DNA of 64,000 bases from Aequorivita sinensis (GTDB taxonomy: Bacteria; Bacteroidota; Bacteroidia; Flavobacteriales; Flavobacteriaceae): the NCBI RefSeq assembly GCF_006346335.1, contig NZ_VDMC01000009.1, positions 41,332 to 105,331 of the forward strand, in the 5' to 3' direction. A program made the position numbers and the translations under genes. The number at the start of each line of letters is the position of its first letter. Positions within the stretch are counted from its first letter, which is position 1. Positions 36,011 to 44,712 of this stretch are shown here, one piece after another. Below the pieces are notes generated by a model. That model did no database searches, was not told the origin of the DNA, and saw nothing but the letters and a program-made list of their open reading frames with translations.

Positions 36011-38500
36011 TTAATTAATTACAAGCTTTTTAATTGCTGTACCTGCAGTTGTATTTAAACGCACAAAGTAAACACCTGAATTCAATGATGAAACATCCAT
36101 AGTGTAATTGTTTGCGATAAATGCATCAGCTTGATACATTAATAGTTTTCCTGAAATATCAAAAATTCTAATTTCTGCATTTATTGGATTTTGTAATCCA
36201 ATAGTAATTTGAGAATCCGCTGGGTTTGGGTACACACTTACAGTAGATTCAAAAGTGTTTTTATTAACTCCCATTGTACCTTCAACTACTGGAGAAACCC
36301 AAAGACCTCTACCATACGAACCTGCGTAAATCATTCCGTTTTCATAGTTAATCTCCAGCTCATTAATTTGAACATTTGGTAGTAGATTACTAAAAGGTTG
36401 CCATTCGGTAAAAGTGTTATCTATATAATAAATACCATAATCCATACCTAAATAAAGACCATCCTTACTGTTGTTTTGCCAAACAACTGCTAAAGCGGAA
36501 AAGTTTGGAAGATTTAAATTGTAACTACTCCACGTATCCCCTCCATCTTCAGATACCATCACTTTATTTGCACTTGTGGTAGCTACTGCAATTTTATTAG
36601 GATCTACAGGGTGAATTGCAATTGAATTAATTAGTCCTCCTGGAATTCCAACTTGCTCCCAATCTGTAGCACCACCATCGGTAGTTCTGTACATTAATGC
36701 ACCTCTTGATGCATACATGATTTGATTGTTCCTTTCGTAAATTTTTAAATTGTTTAAGTTACCTCCAAAATTTTGAGAAACTGGAGTCCACGAAGCACCT
36801 AAGTTAGCTGATTTATAAACTCGATTGTACCCAACATATATAGAATTTTGAACTATTGGATCTTGCTCAAAAGGTGTTACCCAATTCCCTGAACCCGTTC
36901 CTGGCTCATTAATTTGAATAAGACTATTTCCTCCATTCTGAGTTCGGTATAATTGACCAAATTGACTAGTACCATACATAAAGTTTGTATTGTCCTTGTC
37001 TATAAAAGTTTCCATTCCGTCAGCACCAATCCAATCCCTCCATCCAGTTGAAGAAGTGTAGAAAGAAGTACCATTATCCTGCGACCCACCAGATACAACT
37101 ACATCTTCTGTTTGTGAAATACCAATTTTATAAAATTGACGAATCCCTAGCCCTTCTGTAAGATCTTCAAAATATGAAGCGTTTATTGTAGCCGTGTTTT
37201 CAGCTTTAAAAATTCCTCCATCAGTAACCGCATAAAGTGTAGTTCCGTGGAATAGCATATCATCAATATCGGCGTGACAGTAGCCGATGTTTTGTGTAGC
37301 AGCATTTGCAGGAATCCAATCTGAAGTAATTTCAAAAGTCACTCCTGCATCCATAGATCTCCAAGAAAGAATACCTGCAATATGCACTTCATTAGCATCT
37401 GATGGATTTACAGCAATCGCCATATCTCTAGGAGCTTGTCCGTTATTGTCATTTCCAGTTGTACTATAACCAAAATAGTTTTTGTTACCGTGATTAAGCT
37501 TTGTAAATGTATTACCTCCATCTACAGATGAATAAAATCCACCAAATCTATTTTGAAACGCTTCTACCACATAAACTGCCTCTGGATTTGCTGCCGAAAC
37601 ACCTATCATTTTTGGGCCCGTATTAAATCCGCCGATGGTTGTAAAGGTTGCTCCTCCATCTGTTGATTTATGAAATCCAGTTCCTGAAGCATAAACTACT
37701 GAAGGGTCTCCTGGTTTAAATTCTAAGTCGTACCCTCTTGAGTCTGAAACTGCAGTTGTCCAGGTTGTTCCCCCATCTATAGTAGCATAAATTCCGACAT
37801 TTTCGGCAGTTGCAAACATTATATCGCTATTGGTTGGGTGGATTAAGATTCTATTTACAACACTATTTCCTATTGTAGCTAATAAACTCCAAGTTGCTCC
37901 AGCATCTGTTGATTTAAAAATATCTCCGTTAGTTGCTCCAAAGAAGTAAGTGTTAGCATCGGTTGGATCCATAGCAACAGCATAAACCTTCATGTTTGAA
38001 AAGTAGTCATTTAAAGGAGTCCAAGTTTGAGCTCCATCAGTAGTTTTCCAAACACCTCCGGTGTTAGCACCAACAATAATATGGTTTTCGTTCCCTTCTT
38101 CTATCGCTACCGAAGTAATTCTACCTACCCCAGGATTCCATCCTGAAGTTGCGTTCCAATTATCTGGTCCCATTTCTTGCCAGCTATCTGGAAGAACCAT
38201 TCTATTTTCAGCAGTACTGTTTACATATGCGTTCCAATTTTCTAGTTCTCTTAAACGATCAGCATTAGAAGCCAAATACCCGTCGTCTTGAACCATTCTA
38301 AGAGCGTTATACTCCCATCTCTTATATTGTTTATATCCGGTGCCACGGCCTTTATCCTTTCCTTCGAAATGGGCTTCGGCACTATCTATAATATCTTGCA
38401 CTTTATAGGTGCCAGCATCAATCATTCGTAAATATTCTTGAGCCTGAATGGCTAAAGAACTAAATAAAAGGGTAAAAAGCAGTAGTAATTTAAAACGCAT
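36011..38500 (-). CDS. VPS10/sortilin-like Asp-box beta-propeller protein with T9SS signal
   Basis: The start is placed at the ATG 38500-38498 because it opens a clear signal peptide (M-R-F-K-L-L-L-L-F, cleaved near A-Q-A-Q). The mature protein (about 829 residues in total) carries about ten BNR/Asp-box repeats of the form S-x-D-G-G-x-T-W (for example T-T-D-G-A-Q-T-W and S-E-D-G-G-D-T-W), giving one or two sortilin-like beta-propellers. A type A T9SS domain follows from about 745 (V-Y-P-N-P). It is secreted or surface-anchored; ligand unknown. No catalytic residues typical of sialidases are recognisable. Confidence 0.92.
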   Translation of the reverse strand: MRFKLLLLFTLLFSSLAIQAQEYLRMIDAGTYKVQDIIDSAEAHFEGKDKGRGTGYKQYKRWEYNALRMVQDDGYLASNADRLRELENWNAYVNSTAENRMVLPDSWQEMGPDNWNATSGWNPGVGRITSVAIEEGNENHIIVGANTGGVWKTTDGAQTWTPLNDYFSNMKVYAVAMDPTDANTYFFGATNGDIFKSTDAGATWSLLATIGNSVVNRILIHPTNSDIMFATAENVGIYATIDGGTTWTTAVSDSRGYDLEFKPGDPSVVYASGTGFHKSTDGGATFTTIGGFNTGPKMIGVSAANPEAVYVVEAFQNRFGGFYSSVDGGNTFTKLNHGNKNYFGYSTTGNDNNGQAPRDMAIAVNPSDANEVHIAGILSWRSMDAGVTFEITSDWIPANAATQNIGYCHADIDDMLFHGTTLYAVTDGGIFKAENTATINASYFEDLTEGLGIRQFYKIGISQTEDVVVSGGSQDNGTSFYTSSTGWRDWIGADGMETFIDKDNTNFMYGTSQFGQLYRTQNGGNSLIQINEPGTGSGNWVTPFEQDPIVQNSIYVGYNRVYKSANLGASWTPVSQNFGGNLNNLKIYERNNQIMYASRGALMYRTTDGGATDWEQVGIPGGLINSIAIHPVDPNKIAVATTSANKVMVSEDGGDTWSSYNLNLPNFSALAVVWQNNSKDGLYLGMDYGIYYIDNTFTEWQPFSNLLPNVQINELEINYENGMIYAGSYGRGLWVSPVVEGTMGVNKNTFESTVSVYPNPADSQITIGLQNPINAEIRIFDISGKLLMYQADAFIANNYTMDVSSLNSGVYFVRLNTTAGTAIKKLVIN

Positions 38501-38545
38501 CTTTTTAGTTTTTAGGTAGTTATAAGTTAATTTGAGTAAAGCCAT

Positions 38546-38553
38546 CAAATGTA
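38546..38553 (-). promoter_or_regulatory. -7 element of the Asp-box T9SS gene
   Basis: The minus strand reads TACATTTG, 45 bases upstream of the chosen ATG; it supports the downstream start over the longer frame. Confidence 0.35.
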
Positions 38554-38632
38554 TTAAAAATAAAATGGGTAGGGAAACCAAACTTTGTATTTTTACGCAG
38601 ACGAATTCCTAATTATTATAGTCTAATATAAT

Positions 38633-40081
38633 ATGCAACCCTTACACATACTTTTATTAATCATTGGATATTTTTTAGCTTTAATTTTTATTTCCTACTT
38701 AACTAATAAGGGGGGAAGTAATGCTGATTTTTTTAAGGCCGGAAAACAATCGCCTTGGTACTTGGTTGCGTTTGGTATGATTGGCGCTTCGTTAAGCGGA
38801 GTAACTTTTATATCAGTTCCCGGTTGGGTTGAAGCTTCGAAATTCAGCTATTTTCAGGTTGTTTTAGGTTATATAGTAGGTTATGCAGTAATTGGAACCG
38901 TTTTACTTCCACTCTACTATCGTTTAAACCTCACTTCAATTTATACATACTTAGAAGGAAGGTTTGGAAACGCTTCTTATAAAACGGGGGCTTCATTTTT
39001 TCTATTATCAAGGGTTGTTGGGGCAAGTTTCCGCCTCTATTTAGTAGCTGTAGTGTTGCAAAGTTTAATCTTTGACGATTTGAATATTCCTTTTTGGGTA
39101 ACAGTAACTATTACAATTTTATTGATTTGGCTCTATACTTTTAAAAGTGGAATAAAAACCATTGTTTGGACAGATACTCTTCAAACCTTATTTATGTTAA
39201 TTGCAGTGGGAGTTGCTGTCTATTATGTAGCCACAGATTTAGGACTTTCTGGAAGCAGTCTTTTTACATTTGTAGCTGAAAGTGAAATGAGCCAGATATT
39301 CTTTTTTGACGATTGGAGATCAGGAGATCATTTTGTAAAGCAGTTTATAAGTGGTGCTTTTATTGCAATTGTAATGACAGGCCTAGACCAGGATATGATG
39401 CAAAAAAACCTTACTTGTCGGAACTTAGAAGACGCTCAAAAAAATATGTTTTGGTTTACTATTGTACTTACAATTGTAAATTTTGTGTTCTTAACTTTAG
39501 GGTTATTACTTACTGTTTACGCTGAACAAAATGGAATAGATGCTCACAAAGATCAACTTTTCTCAACCCTTGCTGCGCAAGAAAGCGTATTTGGTATGGG
39601 TGTAGCCGTACTGTTTATCTTAGGCCTAATAGCTGCAGCTTATAGTAGTGCAGATAGCGCATTAACGGCATTAACCACCTCCTTTAGTATCGATATACTG
39701 GATATTGAAAAGAGATATGATGAAAAGAAACAAATTAAAATGCGAAAGCTCATTCACATTTTATTTTCACTATTATTAATACTCGTAATTATCATCTTTA
39801 AATATGTTATTGCAGATGATTCTGTAATATCCAAACTCTTTGTTTTTGCAGGTTATACCTACGGCCCTCTGTTAGGCTTGTATGCTTACGGTCTCTTTAC
39901 AAAATGGAATGTAAAAGACAAACTTGTTCCATTAGTTGCAATTGCAACTCCATTCATAGGGTATAGTATAAGCCATCTAAGCTCATTGTACCTAAACTTT
40001 GAATTCGGATTTTTTATATTAATCTTAAATGGAGTACTTACATTCTTAGGTCTAATACTGATTCGTACCCAAAAGAACTAA
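38633..40081 (+). CDS. Sodium:solute symporter (SSS family)
   Basis: A 482-residue inner-membrane transporter with about 13 hydrophobic helices and the LeuT-type fold of SSS proteins. Conserved patches include M-I-G-A-S-L-S-G-V-T-F-I-S-V-P-G-W in helix 2, G-L-D-Q-D-M-M-Q-K-N-L and A-A-A-Y-S-S-A-D-S-A-L-T-A-L-T-T, which carries the Na2-site Ser residues. Substrate cannot be assigned. Its 3' end overlaps the convergent CoA-binding gene by 30 bases. Confidence 0.95.
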   Translation: MQPLHILLLIIGYFLALIFISYLTNKGGSNADFFKAGKQSPWYLVAFGMIGASLSGVTFISVPGWVEASKFSYFQVVLGYIVGYAVIGTVLLPLYYRLNLTSIYTYLEGRFGNASYKTGASFFLLSRVVGASFRLYLVAVVLQSLIFDDLNIPFWVTVTITILLIWLYTFKSGIKTIVWTDTLQTLFMLIAVGVAVYYVATDLGLSGSSLFTFVAESEMSQIFFFDDWRSGDHFVKQFISGAFIAIVMTGLDQDMMQKNLTCRNLEDAQKNMFWFTIVLTIVNFVFLTLGLLLTVYAEQNGIDAHKDQLFSTLAAQESVFGMGVAVLFILGLIAAAYSSADSALTALTTSFSIDILDIEKRYDEKKQIKMRKLIHILFSLLLILVIIIFKYVIADDSVISKLFVFAGYTYGPLLGLYAYGLFTKWNVKDKLVPLVAIATPFIGYSISHLSSLYLNFEFGFFILILNGVLTFLGLILIRTQKN

Positions 40082-40411
40082 AGTACAAGCAACCTCAGCT
40101 TCAATATTATTTTCTTTAAGAAGTGTGTAGAATTCAGGGTTTTCAGTACCTGGATTGAAGATCACTCGCTGTGGTTTTAGCGAAATAATATAGTTGTAGT
40201 ATTCTTCTTGTCGTTTTGGATTTAGATATAAAGTTACTGTATCAATATCTTTAAAATCTTTCTTTTCTGTAACAATATTTACGCCAGCAACCTCACCTTC
40301 TTTTAAACCTACGGCTTCAACAATGTGATTGTGATTCACTAATCTATTTATTGCCAAATTAGAATATCGGTTCGGTTTTAAACTTGCGCCTAGCACTAAT
40401 GTTTTTTTCAT
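40052..40411 (-). CDS. CoA-binding domain protein (CoA_binding_2)
   Basis: A 119-residue single Rossmann domain. The start L-V-L-G-A-S-L-K-P-N-R-Y-S-N-L-A matches the nucleotide-binding loop of YccU-like CoA-binding proteins, and V-I-F-N-P-G-T-E-N-P fits the same fold. It probably binds CoA or a related nucleotide; function unknown. The final ten codons overlap the end of the symporter gene on the opposite strand. Confidence 0.88.
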   Translation of the reverse strand: MKKTLVLGASLKPNRYSNLAINRLVNHNHIVEAVGLKEGEVAGVNIVTEKKDFKDIDTVTLYLNPKRQEEYYNYIISLKPQRVIFNPGTENPEFYTLLKENNIEAEVACTLVLLGTNQY

Positions 40412-40540
40412 TTGATTTAGTTTTTAGGAAAAATACAATACAACGCTTTAAAATATCATAAATGTTAGTTAAAAAGAAGGTAGCAATGAAACATAATTAC
40501 TTTTTGAACGTCTTTATTAAAGTAGAAGAAAGATATTATT

Positions 40541-40625
40541 TTACTGCAATAGTTTTACGTTGATGGTTAGTGTTAATAATTGCAGTAATATTTCAAACCC
40601 GAAGCAAAAACTTCGGGTTTGTTTG
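40541..40625 (+). ncRNA. Candidate small RNA 3' region, hairpin plus terminator
   Basis: A perfect 10-base inverted repeat (40541-40550 with 40579-40588) is followed 6 bases later by an intrinsic terminator (40595-40620). No plus-strand gene lies upstream for more than 450 bases, apart from the symporter, whose end overlaps a convergent gene. The same hairpin-then-terminator layout is seen at 5347-5457. I found no consensus promoter, so the 5' end is unknown. It could also be a remote end of symporter transcription. Confidence 0.35.
40595..40625 (+). terminator. Orphan plus-strand intrinsic terminator
   Basis: Ten-base stem AAACCCGAAG / CTTCGGGTTT, loop CAAAAA, then a T-rich tail on the plus strand; the minus-strand tail is weak. 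Confidence 0.75.
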
Positions 40626-40777
40626 TTTTAAAACTCAAATGTTATTGTATTGTTAAATAAGGTTTTACAATGAAACAATTAAGATGGTTTTTCGTCTAAC
40701 ACATATAATCCTAAGTTTCATTTTTATAATTTATTTGAATTAGCCTTCAACGAATTATTCCTTATTTTAGGAAATTG

Positions 40778-40810
40778 AAATAGCCTTTCAGAAATACTGA
40801 AAGGCTATTT
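40778..40810 (-). terminator. Terminator of the KAS III gene
   Basis: Fourteen-base perfect stem (40778-40791 with 40797-40810), loop AAATA, 70 bases after the KAS III stop. The T-run is better on the plus strand, so it may also end plus-strand transcripts. Confidence 0.65.
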
Positions 40811-40879
40811 TATTCTATGAGTAAACAAAACTTTAAAATAGATTGTTTCGCTATCACATCTTTATTTTAAAAAATCAAT

Positions 40880-41887
40880 TTACCATCTTATAATTGCACT
40901 TCCCCAAGTAAATCCACTTCCGAAAGCTGCTAACACTACAACATCTCCTTCTTTAATTTTACCTTGTTCCCAAGCTTCAGTAAGCGCAATTGGAATTGAG
41001 GCAGCTGTTGTATTTCCGTATTTCTGAATATTATTAAAAACTTGATCGTCTGTTAGTTTCAATTTGTGTTGAATAAATTGCGATATACGTAAATTAGCTT
41101 GGTGAGGAATTAACATATCAATATCTTTCACCTCAAGATTATTTGCATCCAAACCTTCCTGAATTACCTCTGCAAAACGAACTATAGCGTGTTTAAACAC
41201 AAATTGTCCATTCATCACGGGATAATACGGAATATTTTCTTGAGGGTTTTCAGCTATAATTTCGGGAACCCAATGAGCTGTGCTAGGCCCTTGTAATGCA
41301 AGTTCATTTTTGTGTGCCCCTTCACTATGGAGATGCGTAGATAAAATTCCATTGGAACCCTCCTCATTTCTAGATAATACAGCAGCTCCTGCACCATCCC
41401 CAAAAATTACTGAAACGTTTCTTCCACGAGTTGTAAAATCTAATCCCCCACTGTGGTTTTCACTACCGATTACTAAAACGTTTTTATACATACCCGTCTT
41501 AATAAACTGATCGGCAACAGAAAGTCCATAGATAAAACCACTACATTGGTTTCGTACATCTAGTGCTGGAATCGTTCTCATACCCATCATTTCTTGTACT
41601 TCTACTCCACCTCCAGGGAAATACATATCTGGACTAAGCGTAGCAAAAACAATCATATCTATATCGTTAGGAAGCAGTTTAGCGCGGTCTAACGCTATAG
41701 TAGCGGCTTTAACTCCCATAACAGAAGTAGAATTCCCATCGCCCTTTTTAATATGTCTTCGTTCTTTAATACCTGTGCGCTCCTGAATCCAAGCATCATT
41801 GGTGTCCATTAATTTCGACAAATCGTCATTGGTCACAACATTTTCGGGAACATAATATCCAAGACCAGTAATTTTTGAAGTATACAT
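40880..41887 (-). CDS. fabH: 3-oxoacyl-ACP synthase III (KAS III)
   Basis: A thiolase-fold enzyme that condenses an acyl-CoA starter with malonyl-ACP to begin fatty-acid synthesis. The catalytic triad is complete: C115 in N-Q-C-S-G-F, H262 in P-H-Q-A-N and N292 in Y-G-N-T-T. The G-F-T-W-G-S-A-I C-terminus is typical. At 335 residues the length is normal. It is not beside plsX/rpmF, where the housekeeping copy often lies in Bacteroidota, so this may be a second KAS III with a different starter preference (inference). Confidence 0.93.
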   Translation of the reverse strand: MYTSKITGLGYYVPENVVTNDDLSKLMDTNDAWIQERTGIKERRHIKKGDGNSTSVMGVKAATIALDRAKLLPNDIDMIVFATLSPDMYFPGGGVEVQEMMGMRTIPALDVRNQCSGFIYGLSVADQFIKTGMYKNVLVIGSENHSGGLDFTTRGRNVSVIFGDGAGAAVLSRNEEGSNGILSTHLHSEGAHKNELALQGPSTAHWVPEIIAENPQENIPYYPVMNGQFVFKHAIVRFAEVIQEGLDANNLEVKDIDMLIPHQANLRISQFIQHKLKLTDDQVFNNIQKYGNTTAASIPIALTEAWEQGKIKEGDVVVLAAFGSGFTWGSAIIRW

Positions 41888-42091
41888 TTTTTGCGTTTTA
41901 AATAATCGTGAAAGATACGCATATACTTTTTTTATGGAAGTAATTTAGACGTAATAAAGTATGCATGCATAATAGATTATAAAGACGAAACTAATAAATT
42001 CTCACATTTTAAAACATTCTCTGTACTCCTTATTTTATAAAACGCCTAGGATAATTATTTTGAATATCTTTAGGCTTTTAAAAATTTTAAT

Positions 42092-44521
42092 ATGAAAAAC
42101 ATTATTGCATTTGTTGCATTTTTATTTGTAACGACAACTTTTTTAGGACAAGAAAAATTAAAGTATCAAAAACCACCGAAAGAAATTTTAGAACTTGTTG
42201 ATGCTCCTTTAGCTCCTTCAGTTTGGATTGACAGTAAAGGGGAAAACGTTCTGCTATTTTACCGCGATGCATATAAATCTATCGCCGAACTTTCTGAAAC
42301 CGAACTTCGTTTGGGAGGTTTACGTATAAACCCTAAAACTAATATCGGAAGTAGAACAAGGTATTTCAACAATATAAAAGTAAAAGAAGCTACAGCAAAG
42401 GATGCAAAGCAAATCACTGGATTACCTGAGAATGCAAGAATTTCTAATTTCTCTATCTCTCCAAACGAAAAGATGGTTGCTTTCTTAAATACCTCAGACG
42501 ATGGAGTTCAATTATGGATTGCAGATATTGAAAAAGGTAGTGCAAAGAAACTAAGTACACTTAAATTAAATGCAAATATGGGGAATCCCATCAATTGGTT
42601 TAAAGACAGTAATGCACTGTTAGTAAATGCTATTCCTAACAACAGAAAAGAGTTAATAAACACTTCAGAAGCTGTACCTGAAGGGCCTACAATTTCAGTA
42701 AGTGACGGAGAAAAAGCTCAAAACAGAACCTATCAAGATTTATTAAGTAGCCCTAATGACGAATATAATTTTGAGCAATTGGCGCTTTCAACGATAAAAA
42801 AGATTACACTTAACGGAGAAGTTTCAGATTTTCTACCTACTGCAATGTATGACGACATCGATTTCTCTCCAGACGGAAGTTATGTTATGGTAAACAACAT
42901 AAAAAAACCATTTTCATATATAGTTCCTTACTACAGATTTCCATTTGAAACAAATATTTATGACAAGAACGGGAAACTGATTCAAAAAGTAAACGATGTA
43001 CCATTAAATGAAGTACAGCCAAAAGGATTTATGGCTACTAGAGAAGGCAAAAGAAGCATGAGATGGCGCGCAGACAAACCAGCTACCTTATATTGGGCTG
43101 AAGCGCAAGACAAAGGTGATCCAGAAGTAAAAGTAAATCACAGAGATGCAGTTTATGAATTAGCCGCTCCTTTTAATGGGAAAGAGAAACTGCTTCTTAA
43201 AACTATCAATCGCTTTTCTGGAATTACTTGGGGGAATGATAACCTAGCAATTGCAAGTGATTACTGGTGGAACGACCGTAACACAAAGAGTTATATTTTC
43301 AATCCTTCAAATGCTTCACAAGCACCAAAAGTGATTTTCGATAGAAGTTATCAAGATAGATATAGCGATCCGGGAAATTTTGTAACTACAAGAAACAATT
43401 ATGACGAAAGAGTTTTAGAAATCAACAATGGTACAGCTTATCTAATGGGTGACGGTTTTTCAGAAAAAGGACAATTTCCTTTTATTGATGAATACGATTT
43501 GAAAACTCAAAAAACTAAGCGTGTTTATGAATCTACTTATACCGATAAGTTAGAAAATTTAAACTCTGCTATTGATATGAAGAATGGGAAGATTTTAGTG
43601 CGAATAGAATCACAGAATGAATACCCTAATTATTACTTCAGAAACATCAAAAAGAAGAATGATTTGACTGCAGTTACTTCATTTGAAAATCCGTTTAAAA
43701 GCATCCAAGATGTTCATAAAGAAGTTATCAGTTACAAACGCGATGATGGTTTAGAGCTTGAAGGCACCTTGTATTTACCTATCGGATATGATGTAAATAG
43801 CAAAGAAAAAATGCCGATGATTCTTTGGGCTTATCCGCGTGAATACAAAGACAAAAGCAGTGCTGCACAAAGCACAACAAACCCTAACGAGTTTATATAT
43901 CCGTATTACGGATCACCAATTTACTGGGTTACTCAAGGGTATGTAGTTTTAGATAATGCAGCATTCCCAATTGTTGGTGAAGGTGATGAAGAGCCTAACG
44001 ACTCTTTTGTTGCTCAGTTAGTTGGAAATGCAAAAGCCGCAATAGATGCAGTTGATGAAATGGGATACATAGACAGAAACAGAGTTGGTGTTGGAGGACA
44101 CTCTTATGGTGCATTTATGACAGCAAATTTATTAAGTCATTCAAATTTATTTGCTGCAGGTATTGCTAGAAGTGGTGCCTATAACAGAACCCTTACTCCT
44201 TTCGGATTTCAAAGTGAAGAAAGAAGCTATTGGGATTCTCCTGAAACCTATAACACTATGTCTCCTTTTATGAATGCCGATAAAATGAAATCTCCGTTGT
44301 TATTAATCCACGGAGAGGCGGATAATAACTCAGGAACATACCCCCTACAAAGTGAGCGATACTTCAATGCGTTAAAAGGTTTAGGTGCAACTGCTCGACT
44401 TGTTATGCTTCCAAAGGAAAGCCACGGTTACAGCGCAAAAGAAAGTGTTCTTCACGTTTTATGGGAACAACACGAGTGGCTTGAAAAATATGTAAAAAAC
44501 AGAAAGAATAGCGGTGAATAA
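42092..44521 (+). CDS. S9 family peptidase (prolyl oligopeptidase type), exported
   Basis: An 809-residue protein with a signal peptide (1-20), a beta-propeller-like N-terminal region (about 60-540) and a C-terminal alpha/beta-hydrolase domain. The triad is S671 (G-G-H-S-Y-G-A-F), D744 (G-E-A-D-N-N) and H778 (K-E-S-H-G-Y). This resembles the glutamyl/dipeptidyl S9 group of Bacteroidota, which trims peptides in the periplasm. There is no T9SS domain, so it is probably periplasmic. It is monocistronic with a strong terminator. Confidence 0.95.
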   Translation: MKNIIAFVAFLFVTTTFLGQEKLKYQKPPKEILELVDAPLAPSVWIDSKGENVLLFYRDAYKSIAELSETELRLGGLRINPKTNIGSRTRYFNNIKVKEATAKDAKQITGLPENARISNFSISPNEKMVAFLNTSDDGVQLWIADIEKGSAKKLSTLKLNANMGNPINWFKDSNALLVNAIPNNRKELINTSEAVPEGPTISVSDGEKAQNRTYQDLLSSPNDEYNFEQLALSTIKKITLNGEVSDFLPTAMYDDIDFSPDGSYVMVNNIKKPFSYIVPYYRFPFETNIYDKNGKLIQKVNDVPLNEVQPKGFMATREGKRSMRWRADKPATLYWAEAQDKGDPEVKVNHRDAVYELAAPFNGKEKLLLKTINRFSGITWGNDNLAIASDYWWNDRNTKSYIFNPSNASQAPKVIFDRSYQDRYSDPGNFVTTRNNYDERVLEINNGTAYLMGDGFSEKGQFPFIDEYDLKTQKTKRVYESTYTDKLENLNSAIDMKNGKILVRIESQNEYPNYYFRNIKKKNDLTAVTSFENPFKSIQDVHKEVISYKRDDGLELEGTLYLPIGYDVNSKEKMPMILWAYPREYKDKSSAAQSTTNPNEFIYPYYGSPIYWVTQGYVVLDNAAFPIVGEGDEEPNDSFVAQLVGNAKAAIDAVDEMGYIDRNRVGVGGHSYGAFMTANLLSHSNLFAAGIARSGAYNRTLTPFGFQSEERSYWDSPETYNTMSPFMNADKMKSPLLLIHGEADNNSGTYPLQSERYFNALKGLGATARLVMLPKESHGYSAKESVLHVLWEQHEWLEKYVKNRKNSGE

Positions 44522-44550
44522 TCACTTCAAAAAACAATTTATTGTAACAA

Positions 44551-44580
44551 AAAAGGGCGCATTAACAATGCGCCCTTTTT
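44551..44580 (+). terminator. Terminator of the S9 peptidase gene
   Basis: Thirteen-base perfect stem (44551-44563 with 44567-44579), loop AAC, T-run within and after the right arm. Confidence 0.9.
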
Positions 44581-44712
44581 AAACAACCTAACCAATTAAA
44601 TAATTGACATTTTACTTTTTCATAGCAATTTTATATCCAATTATTTAATGGTAAATATACCATTCTTTGTTTAGTGAAATTGTTAAAGGATTAAACAAAG
44701 TTTTGTTAAAGT

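Larger units (their letters stand above)
40412..40879. other. Long intergenic region with two hairpin terminators
   Basis: 468 bases between two minus-strand genes. It holds an orphan plus-strand hairpin-terminator locus (40541-40625) and a hairpin probably ending fabH (40778-40810). ORFs here are tiny (40485-40562 is 25 codons; 40671 region 9 codons) and not convincing. Confidence 0.6.

Noticed and set aside
40778..40810. Third orphan terminator-like small RNA
   Set aside because: It is adequately explained as the terminator of the KAS III gene 70 bases upstream on the minus strand.
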